64,000 bases of DNA, from NCBI RefSeq assembly GCF_000337475.1, contig NZ_AOIT01000056.1, forward strand, positions 1-64,000, written 5' to 3'. The number at the start of each line of letters is the position of its first letter. The first letter of the stretch is position 1. A program made the translations under genes and the position numbers. Source of the DNA: Natrinema limicola JCM 13563. GTDB lineage: Archaea; Halobacteriota; Halobacteria; Halobacteriales; Natrialbaceae. The notes under the pieces are model-generated. The model ran no database searches, had not been told where the DNA came from, and saw only the letters and a program-made list of their open reading frames with translations. Of the stretch, positions 1 through 9,089 are shown piece by piece.

Positions 1-27
1 GCCATCAGAGATGTGTATAAGAGACAG
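1..27. other. Library adapter remnant (Tn5/Nextera mosaic end)
   Basis: Bases 9-27 read AGATGTGTATAAGAGACAG, identical to the 19-bp Tn5 mosaic end used in Nextera tagmentation libraries. It lies at the extreme left edge of the window and is followed directly by coding-like haloarchaeal sequence. It is best read as untrimmed adapter at a contig end rather than a biological transposon end. Bases 1-8 are not trustworthy either. Confidence 0.93.
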
Positions 28-113
28 GCCGTGAGGAGGTGGTCCTCGAGTTGCTCGCCGGCGGCCGGCGATTCGCGACAGACCGGACATTCGACCGGTG
101 CCTTCTGAGCCAT
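28..113 (-). CDS. Partial small CxxC zinc-finger-like protein (N-terminus only)
   Basis: An open frame on the minus strand starts with ATG at 113 and runs into the adapter at position 27. It begins MAQKAPVECPVCRES and continues for about 28 residues. A CPVC motif near residue 9 suggests one half of a zinc-binding site; the second half would lie beyond the contig edge. GC-rich third positions support real coding. The family cannot be named from this fragment. It lies downstream of the carotenoid operon on the same strand. Confidence 0.5.
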
Positions 114-264
114 GCTAGCAGTTAGCTACTGATGAGCAAAAGACTCCTGCTGGAACTCGCAGACGGACACCTCTCAATCTCGAGTCCACACCAGCCTCGC
201 CGTGCGGGTGTCCCGAAGCCAGTGATACAATCTGGCTCAATATCGCTCTCGAGAGCCCGCTCGG

Positions 265-1197
265 TCAGTTCCTGTCACCGGAACGCACGGCTGAGGGTAT
301 CGAGAGGTCGTAGCGCTCGGTCCGAAGGAGGACGAGACAGAACAGCCCGGCGACGCCGGCGGCCAGCCACTGCCCGTACAGCGCGTTGATCGTTCCCCAG
401 AGGAGCACGAAACTCACTAGATCGTCCAGCGCGAACTCGCAGGTTCGGACGCGCTCGCGGACGGCCGCCCGATCGAACGCGAGGTCGACGAGGACGACAG
501 CGATGGCTCCCGAGAGGAGCCACCCCCAGTAGTTCGACGCTGGGACGCCGTAGTAGCCGCCGGGCGGGACGTACGACCAGAAGCCGATGGCGACGGCCGC
601 AGGGTCGAGCACCAGGTCGATCGCGAGGACGGCAGTGATCGCCGAGAAGGCCCGCGGGATGAGCCGGCCGGCCCGCGCGCCGAGGGCCAACAGGGTAAGC
701 AGATAGGCGTTGAGAACCAGCGGGACGAAAAACAGCGGCAGGGCAAGCGGCACGTCCCCGCCCAGCATCGGCCCGAGTCGAATTCCATACTCGAAGGTCC
801 CATAGGGCCAGCCCGTCTGTATGCCGACGAGTTCGATCGCGTACGTATACGCCGTCAGAACCACGAGCGGGACGAGCGCCCGGCGGTCGAGTTCGGGAAG
901 CAAGGCCACCACCAGCGGCGAGCGCATCACCAGCGTCCCAAACAGGATCAACAGTGGGTTGTATGACAGCAGCGGTGGCAAGAGCCCCTCCGCACTCGCG
1001 ACCAGCGTCACCGCGCCGATGACCGGAAAGACGACTGCGATGGTAAACCGGTTCTCGCGGATGAGTGCCTCGAGGCGTCGCTGCACGACGGCTCGCGTCG
1101 ACTCGTCGGCGGTGCTGTCGTGGACCGACGGTGTTCGGTTAGTGTTTGTATCCGTCCCGGTACTCGAGGCCGACGTCTTCGACTCGCCGCTATCCAT
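265..1197 (-). CDS. cruF: Bisanhydrobacterioruberin hydratase CruF
   Basis: The product is a 310-residue integral membrane protein of the CruF carotenoid hydratase family. CruF adds water across terminal double bonds of bisanhydrobacterioruberin to give the C50 pigment bacterioruberin in the cell membrane. About seven to eight hydrophobic segments run from residue 50 to residue 295, after a polar Ser/Thr-rich N-terminal tail. The start overlaps the 3' end of the lycopene elongase gene by 8 nt, and crtD lies just upstream. This is the haloarchaeal crtD-lyeJ-cruF order, so the three genes are very likely one operon. The assignment rests mainly on membrane topology and this conserved neighbourhood. 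Confidence 0.87.
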   Translation of the reverse strand: MDSGESKTSASSTGTDTNTNRTPSVHDSTADESTRAVVQRRLEALIRENRFTIAVVFPVIGAVTLVASAEGLLPPLLSYNPLLILFGTLVMRSPLVVALLPELDRRALVPLVVLTAYTYAIELVGIQTGWPYGTFEYGIRLGPMLGGDVPLALPLFFVPLVLNAYLLTLLALGARAGRLIPRAFSAITAVLAIDLVLDPAAVAIGFWSYVPPGGYYGVPASNYWGWLLSGAIAVVLVDLAFDRAAVRERVRTCEFALDDLVSFVLLWGTINALYGQWLAAGVAGLFCLVLLRTERYDLSIPSAVRSGDRN

Positions 1198-2059
1198 GGA
1201 GCACCTCCCAGAGCCCGCCCATCGTCAGCACGGCACCGACGACGGTGTTGATTGCCGGGAACCACCAGTACGCTCGGTCGACGGCAACGCTCGCGGTGGC
1301 GATCGCGGCGACGAGCGCCGGGTAGACGAGCATGAGCGCGCCCAACCGAACGTCGAGGGCTCCGAACGCGGCCGCGCCGGCGAGCCAGCAGACGCCACAG
1401 TAGACGTACGTGCGACGCGTACCTAACACCGTCGCGGTCGTCCGGATCCCCATCTCGCGGTCTGGTTCGATGTCGGGGATCGCCGAAAAGGTATGCATCC
1501 CCATCGCCCACAGCCAGCCGCCGACGACGGCGAGAGCGGGTGGCTGAGTGCTGGCGACGGCGGCGTAGGAAGCCGCGCCCGGCGTGATATAGAGGCCGTT
1601 CGAGAGCGAGTCCACGAACGGGGTCGTCTTGAACCGCGCCGGCGGAGCGCTGTAGGCCGCCCCGAGGACGAGAAAGGCGACCAGCCAGGGGATCGCGGCG
1701 GTCGAGAGCAGTGGAACGAATAGCAGCGGCAAGGCTGCACAGAGTCCGACGACGGCGGGGACGTATCCCTGGCCGCGATAGCGTGCCTCGCGGTCGTCCT
1801 TTTTCGGGTTCGCCGTATCGATCTCCTGATCATAGATGTCGTTGATCCCGTAGAGAAAGACGTTCGCGGGCAGGAGGAAGTACCCGAACAGGGTGACTGG
1901 AGCGGGGGCGAACAGGTCACTGACAGTGTTTGCGGCGTAGACTGCGCCTACCAGCACCGGCCCCGCCAGATACAGCCAGAATCGCGGCCGCGAGAGGACC
2001 AGCAGGTACGAGAGGTGTGCGCCGATGCCACCGTCGGTCACCCGCGAGTTCGAACTCAT
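1190..2059 (-). CDS. lyeJ: Lycopene elongase (UbiA-family prenyltransferase)
   Basis: The product is a 289-residue UbiA-superfamily membrane prenyltransferase. Two Asp-rich motifs that bind the Mg-prenyl diphosphate are visible: NDIYDQEID near residue 95 and DIEPDREMG near residue 195. Hydrophobic helices fill the rest. In haloarchaea this enzyme adds C5 units to both ends of lycopene and also introduces the 1,2-hydroxyl, which is the first committed step to bacterioruberin. Its start is 82 nt after the crtD stop, and its end overlaps the cruF start by 8 nt, suggesting translational coupling. A digeranylgeranylglyceryl-phosphate synthase is the main alternative for this fold, but the flanking crtD and cruF argue against it. 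Confidence 0.88.
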   Translation of the reverse strand: MSSNSRVTDGGIGAHLSYLLVLSRPRFWLYLAGPVLVGAVYAANTVSDLFAPAPVTLFGYFLLPANVFLYGINDIYDQEIDTANPKKDDREARYRGQGYVPAVVGLCAALPLLFVPLLSTAAIPWLVAFLVLGAAYSAPPARFKTTPFVDSLSNGLYITPGAASYAAVASTQPPALAVVGGWLWAMGMHTFSAIPDIEPDREMGIRTTATVLGTRRTYVYCGVCWLAGAAAFGALDVRLGALMLVYPALVAAIATASVAVDRAYWWFPAINTVVGAVLTMGGLWEVLHG

Positions 2060-2141
2060 CCGTGGTCTCTCTATCTCACGTCTCCAGTGTGTCTATCGCG
2101 AGCGTGCGATCGTCCATTCCGGTTGTCGGCCGTTGGCCCCA

Positions 2142-3647
2142 TCACGGCTCGAGTCCGCCGCCGTGGTCTGCAAGCACTTTCTCGGCGGTCAGATCGCCGC
2201 TGATGAGACACATCGGGACGCCGATCCCAGGTGTGGTATCGCCCCCCACGAAGTAGAGTCCGTCGACTTCCTTCGAGCGGTGAGGCGGTCTGAACAGCGA
2301 GGTCTGTCGGAGCGTGTGTGCCAGTCCGAGCGCCGTCCCCTCGTGGCTGTTGTACCGGTTCGCGAAGTCCTCGATACAGAACCGCTCCTCGAGGATGATC
2401 CGGTCGCGCAGGTCGGTCCCGGTGTTCGTGGCGATATCTTCGAGGATCATGTTACGGTACTTGTCGCGGATCTCGGGCGTGTCCTCGAGGCCGGGCGCGA
2501 TCGGCACGAGGACGAACAGGGCGCTGTGGCCCTCGGGGGCGACGGTGTCGTCGGTCTCGGACGTGACACACAGGTAGTAGGCGGGATCGTCGGGCCAGCG
2601 TGGGTCATCGAAGATGTGCTCGAAGTGTTGGTCCCACTCGGTCGGCAACACGAGGGTATGGTGGGCCAACTCGTCGACGTCACCCTCGACGCCCAGATAG
2701 AGCAAGAACGCCGAGGGGGCGTAGGTTCGTTTCTCCCAGTAGTCAGCGTCGTAGCCGCGGCGTTCGGGCGTGAGCAGGTTCTGCTCGGTGTGGGCGTAGT
2801 CGGTGTTGCTCACGACTAGATCCGAGCGGACGGGACCGTCCGGTGTTTCGACCTCGAACCCACCGGTACGGCCCTTGATCTCGGTTGCCGGCCGGTCGGT
2901 GTCGTACTCGACACCGAGCTCGCGGCCGAGTTCAGTGATCCCGTCGACGACCGCGCCGATCCCGCCGTCGGGGTACCAGACACCGAGGTTGAAATCGACG
3001 TGGCTCATCAGGTTATACAGGGCTGGCGTGTTCGTCGGCGAGCCGCCAAGAAATACCAGCGTGTACTGCATGATCTGCTGGAGTTTCGGATGGTCGAAGT
3101 AGCCCTCGACGTGGCCCTGCATCGACCCGAGCAAGGAGAGGCCACGCGCCTGCCGGGCCACATCGAGGTCGATGTAGTCTCGCAGACGCTCGCGGTCTTC
3201 GTAGACGAAGTGTTTCATTCCGACCTCGTAATTTTCCCGGGACTTCTCGAGGTATCGTTCCAAGGCCTCGCCCGCACCCGTCTCGTACTCCTCGAAGAGG
3301 GCTTTCGTTCGCTCGAGGTCGGGCGTGATGTCGACCTGATCGCCGTCTTTGAAGAAAATCCGGTAGTGTGGATCGAGATGAGTGAGTTCGTAGTAGTCAC
3401 TCGGCGTCCGGTCGAAGTCGCCGAAAAACCGCTCGAAGACATCGGGCATCAGATACCACGAGGGTCCCATATCGAACCGAAACCCGTCTTGCTCGAGGCG
3501 ACTCGCTCGGCCACCCACCTGTTCGTTTTTTTCGATGACGCGCACGTCCGCCCCCGCGTCGGCGAGATAACAAGCCGTCGAGAGCCCACCGATTCCGCCT
3601 CCGATCACGACGACCGACACGCCGGCCAGCGATTCCATGCCCGACAT
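2142..3647 (-). CDS. crtD: Carotenoid 3,4-desaturase (phytoene desaturase family)
   Basis: The product is a 501-residue FAD-dependent amine-oxidase-fold enzyme. The N-terminal dinucleotide-binding motif GGGIGGLSTACYLADAGADV and the following EKNEQVGGRAS are seen at residues 16-50. The typical C-terminal segment GLYFVGGDTTPGIGVPM lies near residue 465. In this operon context it is the desaturase that converts lycopene-derived intermediates to C50 bacterioruberin precursors. It could alternatively be a phytoene desaturase (CrtI) paralogue, since the families are close. A nearby alternative start gives MESLAGVSVVV, three residues shorter. It is the first gene of the crtD-lyeJ-cruF operon and is divergent from the SDR gene. 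Confidence 0.85.
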   Translation of the reverse strand: MSGMESLAGVSVVVIGGGIGGLSTACYLADAGADVRVIEKNEQVGGRASRLEQDGFRFDMGPSWYLMPDVFERFFGDFDRTPSDYYELTHLDPHYRIFFKDGDQVDITPDLERTKALFEEYETGAGEALERYLEKSRENYEVGMKHFVYEDRERLRDYIDLDVARQARGLSLLGSMQGHVEGYFDHPKLQQIMQYTLVFLGGSPTNTPALYNLMSHVDFNLGVWYPDGGIGAVVDGITELGRELGVEYDTDRPATEIKGRTGGFEVETPDGPVRSDLVVSNTDYAHTEQNLLTPERRGYDADYWEKRTYAPSAFLLYLGVEGDVDELAHHTLVLPTEWDQHFEHIFDDPRWPDDPAYYLCVTSETDDTVAPEGHSALFVLVPIAPGLEDTPEIRDKYRNMILEDIATNTGTDLRDRIILEERFCIEDFANRYNSHEGTALGLAHTLRQTSLFRPPHRSKEVDGLYFVGGDTTPGIGVPMCLISGDLTAEKVLADHGGGLEP

Positions 3648-3799
3648 AAGTATACGATCAATGTTAAGCGTGTGTCATACATACGTAGGGAATTCGATCC
3701 GTTATCGGTGAGGGTGTCGGATCGGGACGTGCCGTTCGTATCGTCAATCATGAATGAACCGACCGGTGTATTCCTGTGCGTTGGCCCCGTAGAGGGCGT

Positions 3800-4498
3800 A
3801 TGGATGGACTGACAGCTGTTGTTACTGGCGGGACGCGTGGTATCGGGCGCGCCGTCGCCGACGCGTTCGCGGCCGACGGGGCAACCGTCGTCGTCGGCGC
3901 TCGAGACGCTGAGGAAGTCGAGGCAACCGTCGACGCACTCGAGGCGACGGGCGCGACTGCGGACGGGTGCCGAACCGACGTCCGGGACGAGTACGACGTG
4001 GAACGGCTGGCCAGAACTGCCTCGCGGGCGGGTGAGACGGGTGGCATCGATATCGTCGTCCCCGCGGCAGGGGTTTATCACGGTGACGCCGGCCACACAC
4101 CGACCGACGACGAATCGTACGCTGCGTTCGACGATCACTGGCGGACGAACGGCCGCGGGGTGTACGTGACGATCTGCGAGTCGATTCCGCACCTAACTGA
4201 CGGGGCACGGGTCCTCGTTCCGACGGGGTCGGTCGCCAGCGACGGCACGGCGGGCTATGGTTCCTATGCTATCTCGAAGGCGACGGCGGAGGCGGTCGTT
4301 CGCGGGTTCGCCGCCGATACCGAGTACGTCGTGGGCTGTCTGGACCCCGGGGTCGTCGCGACGGAACTCACTGGCGGGCACGGCCGCGATCCGGAGACCG
4401 TCGCGCCGATGTTCGTCTGGGCGGCGACCGAGGCCGACCCCGAAGTAGTAGACGGTACCGTCGTCGGATTGGGTGAGTGGAAAAAGGCGACCCGATAA
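3800..4498 (+). CDS. Short-chain dehydrogenase/reductase
   Basis: The product is a classical SDR of 232 residues starting MDGLTAVVTGG at 3800; earlier in-frame codons give a basic, non-homologous extension. The cofactor motif TGGTRGIG is at residues 9-16. The catalytic YxxxK lies in GSYAISKA near residue 155, preceded by Ser in VPTGSVAS. The NNAG-like segment appears as VPAAGVYHGD, which lacks the usual first Asn. The substrate cannot be inferred. The gene is divergent from crtD with about 150 bp between them and probably has its own promoter. Confidence 0.82.
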   Translation: MDGLTAVVTGGTRGIGRAVADAFAADGATVVVGARDAEEVEATVDALEATGATADGCRTDVRDEYDVERLARTASRAGETGGIDIVVPAAGVYHGDAGHTPTDDESYAAFDDHWRTNGRGVYVTICESIPHLTDGARVLVPTGSVASDGTAGYGSYAISKATAEAVVRGFAADTEYVVGCLDPGVVATELTGGHGRDPETVAPMFVWAATEADPEVVDGTVVGLGEWKKATR

Positions 4499-4543
4499 GG
4501 GTCATCGCAATGGTCGACGATCTTGGACGTAGATCCTGCCGTC

Positions 4544-5635
4544 TCAGAACCCGCCGAAGGCCATCAGGAATAGCGCAACGGCGATGATCGCGAACAGGCC
4601 GCCGACGCCTTTCTTGATCGTTCCCGTATCCAGCGCGGTCGAGACGTAGGGCGCGATCTGACCGCCCAGTGTCGTCGCGGGGACCGTCCAGACGACCATG
4701 TTCCAGGGCGTCGACGCGAGGTCCATCGTATGGCCGCCGGGAACCAGCCCGCCGCCGAAGACGTGGACGACCGATGCCAGCACGGCCGTCGTCGCGACGA
4801 CGATGTGATTAGTCCCGATCGCGACGCGGACGGGCACCTCAGTCCGGAGCATCGAGATGATGCCGAGTTCACCGATCCCGAAGCCGGCCAGTCCCTGGAA
4901 GACGCCGCCGACACTGTAGTTGGCAAAGCGCTCGAGATATCCCGAGCGAGAGTATCGGTAGTCGTTGCCGTCACGATCGATGCGGGTAACGATGCCACCC
5001 TCGTTCGTTTCGACGCCCGCCGGGCCGAGTTTGGAGGCATCGTTCGGGAGGTCGCCAGTGGTGCCGCCGTCGGCTGCGACCGCTTCGCCGCCGGAGCCAC
5101 CACCCGGCTCCTCGTGGCCGAGGTCAGCTTTGAAGAGCAGGAACGCCGCCGCGAGCAGTGCGAGCCCGAGTAACGCGTGGAACAGCGGTTCGGGGATGAC
5201 AAACGAGAGCAGCGCCCCGCCAACGACGAACGGAATCCCGCCGAGGACGAGCGCCGTGCCGAGTCGCCGGTCGACCAGTCCATACTGGATAAAGGCGAGC
5301 GCGGAACTCGAGAGGCCAAAGGACTCGCTGATGAGGCCGATCTTCACCAGCGTATTCGGTTCCAAGGGATACGCAACCAGTGGGAAGACGAAGATGAGGA
5401 ACGGGACGAACAGTGCAGAGCCACTGATCCCGACAGTGTTAACGATCGTCGCGCCGGTGGCGAACGCGATGAACAGCCACCAGTACTCGAGCCAGTAGCC
5501 GGTGCCGGCATCTGCTGGCGTCGGCGCGAAGAAGTAAACGCCGACGATGAACGCCAGTGGTGCGAGGAACACGAACACGTGCTGATACTTCAGGAACGCC
5601 TTCTGAATCCGCGAAACCGATGATGAGGCTGTCAT
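4544..5635 (-). CDS. TauE/SafE-family sulfite/anion exporter
   Basis: The product is a 363-residue polytopic membrane protein of the TauE/SafE (DUF81) family, which exports sulfite, sulfoacetate or related organic anions. Hydrophobic helices are present at roughly residues 20-40, 50-115 and 125-175, and again from 240 to the C-terminus. They are split by a hydrophilic Gly/Asp-rich cytoplasmic loop at about 180-230. The two halves both carry the family-type Gly-rich motif (NTVGISGSALFVPF; GGVFQGLAGFGIGELG). It stands alone, with the dumbbell repeat just upstream of its start. The substrate is not determinable from sequence. Confidence 0.85.
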   Translation of the reverse strand: MTASSSVSRIQKAFLKYQHVFVFLAPLAFIVGVYFFAPTPADAGTGYWLEYWWLFIAFATGATIVNTVGISGSALFVPFLIFVFPLVAYPLEPNTLVKIGLISESFGLSSSALAFIQYGLVDRRLGTALVLGGIPFVVGGALLSFVIPEPLFHALLGLALLAAAFLLFKADLGHEEPGGGSGGEAVAADGGTTGDLPNDASKLGPAGVETNEGGIVTRIDRDGNDYRYSRSGYLERFANYSVGGVFQGLAGFGIGELGIISMLRTEVPVRVAIGTNHIVVATTAVLASVVHVFGGGLVPGGHTMDLASTPWNMVVWTVPATTLGGQIAPYVSTALDTGTIKKGVGGLFAIIAVALFLMAFGGF

Positions 5636-5785
5636 TGAGCCGTGAACGCTGCGTTTGGAAGGGTGAAATAAGAGTATTTTCGTCTCGCCTCTCCTTGTGA
5701 ACTATTCATATGGTGGCAGGGGACGATTCCACGTCGATTGGCTCGGAAATACCGGCACGTGCCGGACCACGCATTGGATTGATTG

Positions 5786-5867
5786 ATACGGTCTGCTGTA
5801 ACGATGTACCGGTGCAACCGCAGTGCGGGTCGCGGTTGCACCGGAAATGACTGACAGTAGTCCGTAT
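5786..5867 (-). repeat. Dumbbell-type structured intergenic repeat, copy 1
   Basis: The outer arms are 14 nt (5786-5799 and 5854-5867) and match in 12 of 14 positions as an inverted repeat. Inside lies a perfect 13-bp hairpin, CCGGTGCAACCGC at 5809-5821 with GCGGTTGCACCGG at 5832-5844 and a 10-nt loop. In reverse orientation this sequence aligns along its whole length with copies at 17715-17796 and 42256-42331. It occupies the divergent gap between the TauE gene and a small protein gene. Confidence 0.85.
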
Positions 5868-5889
5868 AACACGGCGAAAAATTCCCTCA

Positions 5890-6117
5890 ATGTTTATTAC
5901 GCCACCCATGCTATTTCCTCTCACAGTGAGTTTTCCAGAAGGGCCCCGCAAACCGGGTGAGCAGTCTGCGATAGATGACGACGCTGACGCAGTCGACCAC
6001 GCCCCGACGGACGGACTCATCCCGACCGTACTCGAGGCGCTTCGGACACACAGCGAGACGTGGGCAGCCCGCTACGTCGAGATGCGTCTCGACGCGCGCC
6101 TCGGCAGTCGGGAGTAA
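5890..6117 (+). CDS. Small hypothetical acidic protein
   Basis: An open frame of up to 75 residues ends at TAA 6115-6117. The last 50 residues have strong haloarchaeal codon bias (GC-rich third positions) and an acidic stretch followed by a predicted helix (LIPTVLEALRTHSETWAARY). The start is uncertain: ATG at 5890, ATG at 5908 or GTG at 5926 are all in frame, and the region before 5926 is less coding-like. I do not recognise the family. It lies between the dumbbell repeat and a zinc-ribbon gene. Confidence 0.5.
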   Translation: MFITPPMLFPLTVSFPEGPRKPGEQSAIDDDADAVDHAPTDGLIPTVLEALRTHSETWAARYVEMRLDARLGSRE

Positions 6118-6215
6118 CGACCGCGCACAGTTTTCGGACCGCGTTCGTGACTGTCGGTTCGATCGCTACCAACGGTTATGCGTTTCTGTGCCGTATGGTA
6201 CCATGGTGATCGAAG

Positions 6216-6389
6216 ATGCAAACAGTCGCAACGAAAGTAGTTACCTGCCCGCACTGCGGGGACGAAGCGAGCGTTTCGCTCCCCAGTGAGGAGACGGATT
6301 TGCAAGTACGGCACTCGATCGCAGCGTTCGGTGAATATACGACAATCACGTGCTCGAACGGCCATACCTACTGGGTATACTTCTGTTAG
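6216..6389 (+). CDS. Small zinc-ribbon protein (57 aa)
   Basis: A 57-residue open frame starts at ATG 6216 (MQTVATKVVTCPHCGDEA) and ends at TAG 6387. CPHC at residues 11-14 and CSNGH at about 46-50 form a likely treble-clef or zinc-ribbon metal site, with a final Cys at the C-terminus. An upstream in-frame ATG at 6195 is closed by a stop, so 6216 is the only sensible start. Such small zinc proteins are very common in haloarchaea and mostly uncharacterised. No function is proposed. Confidence 0.68.
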   Translation: MQTVATKVVTCPHCGDEASVSLPSEETDLQVRHSIAAFGEYTTITCSNGHTYWVYFC

Positions 6390-6520
6390 TCCTCGAGCGC
6401 GTCGAGCGGCCATTTTCCAGCCCTCACAGTTGGGGATCGAACTGTGCGAGCGAGCGCAGTCGCTCCGGGTGATCGATCACGACGCAGAAATCTAGTAGTG
6501 AACGAAGCCGCTACCGAGGT

Positions 6521-6805
6521 TCAATCGATATGGCCTTCGCGACGCAGTTGATCTGCGTCTTGGCCGGTGTAGCGCCACTCGATGGTGGCTTTTTCGTCTT
6601 GCCAATCCCAGGGCTCGGCGACGACGATGTCGTCTTGCTCGATCCAGGTGCGGTATTTCATGCGCCCGGGAATGCGGCCGAGTCGCTCCTTGCCGTCCTC
6701 ACAGCGGAGCTGGACGTGGTTGCCACCGAGGTGTTCGGTGACAACGGCGAATACTTCATCGTTGTTGGGCATACGGAGGTTCCGTCGCCCGGAGTCTTCT
6801 GTCAC
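6521..6805 (-). CDS. eif1A: Translation initiation factor aIF-1A
   Basis: The product is a 94-residue aIF1A/eIF1A protein. The S1-like OB fold is recognisable from [17 protein letters not shown] through [19 protein letters not shown] to [14 protein letters not shown]. The factor binds the 30S A site and helps start-codon selection. Full length for the family, with a short basic N-terminal tail (SGRRNLRMP) that normally contacts the ribosome. It is monocistronic here, on the minus strand. Confidence 0.95.
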   Translation of the reverse strand: MTEDSGRRNLRMPNNDEVFAVVTEHLGGNHVQLRCEDGKERLGRIPGRMKYRTWIEQDDIVVAEPWDWQDEKATIEWRYTGQDADQLRREGHID

Positions 6806-6875
6806 AGCTTATCTACGTGGGGCAGACGTTTAAAGGATTGGAGAGTCATGGTATCGTGACTCGCACTGCGGTCGT

Positions 6876-8969
6876 TCACTTGTCGGAAGAGAGTTTGTCG
6901 GCGTTCCGGGCCTGTTCAGTGCGTCGATCAGCTTGTGCCATCCGGTTTTGTGCCGCGTTCGAGAGGGGCTCCGACAAGTCACTACGTGCCTCAGTGAGAC
7001 GCTGCTCGACCCGCTGGAGGCGCTCAGTAACGGTGGTAAGCTGCTTGTCGGCAGTGTCTCGCTCGCTATCGCGTGCCCGCTCGGCAGCCCTTCGTGCGGC
7101 CTCGACGACGGCTGCGAGGGCGCGCTCGAGTCCGGTGACCGCGTTCGACGATCCGCCGCCGCGATCAGCATCGTCGTCATCGCTAACCGCCGCAATCTCT
7201 GCGCGCGTCTCGTCGGCGATATCGGCCACGAACGTCGCAAGCGATGCTTTGCCAGTCTCGGGGCGCTCGATGCGGACCGTCGACTCGCCCCCGGGAGTCG
7301 GGTTGACCCGGTACGCGCCGATGGCATCGTCACTGTCTCGAACTTCGGTCGTGTAGGCCCCGCCGGTGTGGACGTAGACAGCGTCGGTTTCGTCTACCGG
7401 CGACTCGTATAGCCGGCCGGCGAAATCGTCTTCGAGCGCGACCGCCGAAAGATCGGTCGCAGCTTTCTCACCGCCGATCTCGAGTTTCGTCGCGCGATCA
7501 TGGGCGACCAGCGGAATCTCGCCGCCGACACCGGCCGCAGTCGGTGTGCCGTCGTCTGCAACGGCGACGTGTTCGCTGTGTGGCGCGCGGCCCGCACTGT
7601 TGACCGTCAATCGGTGTTCGCCGGCCGGAACGTCCTGGACGACTGCGACGCCACCGAACGTCGGGACGGCCTCGGGGTCGCTCTCCAGCAGGACGACCGA
7701 CTCGACGGCCGTCTCCGTCGTGGTCAGCCCCTCGTTCTCCGGCGCGTCGTCGGTCGTGACCGCCTCCGTGACGCGAGCGATCACGCTGTGTATCGGGGCC
7801 GCCTCGCCGATCGCGTCGTAGCGGTCGGCCAGTGCCGTCCGGTGGTTGGGAACGGAGATGTCGGCCGCCGGATTGTCGTAGCGGGGCTGGCTCCACGGCA
7901 CACCAGTCGTCGTGATATGACCAGCAACGGCGTCCTCGACCACGTCGGGGACGGCGAACTCGAAGCTCAGCTGTGGCCCGGTGAAGGCCGCGATCTGTTC
8001 GAGGTCGCTGCTCGGAACCAGGTCGTATTCGATGTCGGCATCGGCATCGCGCTCGCGGTGCCGGAAGACGAGTCCCGTCTCGCGCGTCGGCAGGCCCGTC
8101 GGCGGCGACGTCAGCGCGTCGTACGACCGGACCGTCAGATCGTCGTTGATCAGCGACTCGCGGGTCACGGACGGCAAACGTTCGTGCTCGTAGATCGGGA
8201 CGCCCTCGTACTCCGGGACGAGGTAGGGGAGCCGTGACCCCTCGTCTCGCGGCAGCCCGTACGCGAGCGGGATCTCGAGGTCCGCGAGGTCCTCGATACC
8301 CTCGAGCGCCGTATTCGTGATGTCCGCCAGCAGATCCTCGATGGCGACCCGCTGGAAGCCATCAGGGACGTCGTTGACCGAGAGCGCACTCGAGTGTGAG
8401 CCGAGTTCCGAGAGGATACGCGGCACCAGGTCCGGGTCCGGGTCCAGGAACTCGTTGTTCGGCACCTTCCGCGAGTGGGAACTGGCGACATACAGTTGCG
8501 GCTCATCGGTCTCCGTGTCGACGAAGACGTGCAACACTTCCCAGTCGTGCCAGTGGAAGTTGGTCGTGAACTGGTCGAACGCCGAGTAGAACCAGAACTG
8601 GACCACGGCGAGTGGCGACTGCTCGTACTCGATGGCGTTGTAGAACACCGTCGGCTTCGGTGGCTCTCCGTCGCTGTATCGCTCGTGGTACCCGTCGAGG
8701 GCATCGAACCCGGTGACGACGGTCTCGCCGTTTCGCTCGCTGGTGTAGGGCCGTGGGTCCGTCGGAAACCACGGCTCGTTCGCGTCGAAGTACACCGTTG
8801 GGGCGAACTCCGTCGCCAGTTCTCGAGCAGCGTCACCGTCCAGTCGACTCGTCTGGCCATCGGTCTCACGCTCGAACGCCGAACAGCCAGCCAGCGCGGA
8901 CCCACCGATGCCGGCAAGTGTGCCGAGGACAGTCCGGCGATCTACGCTGAACTCGAGGTCGTCGGTCAC
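6876..8969 (-). CDS. Tat-exported lipoprotein with Vps62-like domain and C-terminal coiled coil
   Basis: The product is 697 residues. The N-terminus has a twin-arginine signal plus lipobox (VDRRTVLGTLAGIGGSALAGC), so it should be Tat-exported and lipid-anchored outside the membrane. Residues about 50-200 (FAPTVYFDANEPWFPTDP, later HWHDWEVLHVFVD) resemble the Vps62/DUF946 family by motif memory. Residues about 420-500 look like a carboxypeptidase-regulatory-type beta domain (VPAGEHRLTVNSAGRAPHSE). The last 90 residues are a charged Arg/Glu-rich coiled coil with many heptad-like repeats. The function is unknown; a surface-associated role is inference from export alone. Confidence 0.75.
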   Translation of the reverse strand: MTDDLEFSVDRRTVLGTLAGIGGSALAGCSAFERETDGQTSRLDGDAARELATEFAPTVYFDANEPWFPTDPRPYTSERNGETVVTGFDALDGYHERYSDGEPPKPTVFYNAIEYEQSPLAVVQFWFYSAFDQFTTNFHWHDWEVLHVFVDTETDEPQLYVASSHSRKVPNNEFLDPDPDLVPRILSELGSHSSALSVNDVPDGFQRVAIEDLLADITNTALEGIEDLADLEIPLAYGLPRDEGSRLPYLVPEYEGVPIYEHERLPSVTRESLINDDLTVRSYDALTSPPTGLPTRETGLVFRHRERDADADIEYDLVPSSDLEQIAAFTGPQLSFEFAVPDVVEDAVAGHITTTGVPWSQPRYDNPAADISVPNHRTALADRYDAIGEAAPIHSVIARVTEAVTTDDAPENEGLTTTETAVESVVLLESDPEAVPTFGGVAVVQDVPAGEHRLTVNSAGRAPHSEHVAVADDGTPTAAGVGGEIPLVAHDRATKLEIGGEKAATDLSAVALEDDFAGRLYESPVDETDAVYVHTGGAYTTEVRDSDDAIGAYRVNPTPGGESTVRIERPETGKASLATFVADIADETRAEIAAVSDDDDADRGGGSSNAVTGLERALAAVVEAARRAAERARDSERDTADKQLTTVTERLQRVEQRLTEARSDLSEPLSNAAQNRMAQADRRTEQARNADKLSSDK

Positions 8970-9089
8970 GAGGGATCACGACCTCTCTGAGGCCCAGCGG
9001 TCGATGCATGCACGACAATACCTGTGCCAGCCATACCGCTGCGTGGTACTATTTTCTCAAGAACCTTCTGTACTGACCGTTCACAAAAC

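Noticed and set aside
9-27. Genuine Tn5-like transposon end
   Set aside because: Only a single mosaic end at the contig edge, with no transposase; adapter carry-over explains it better.
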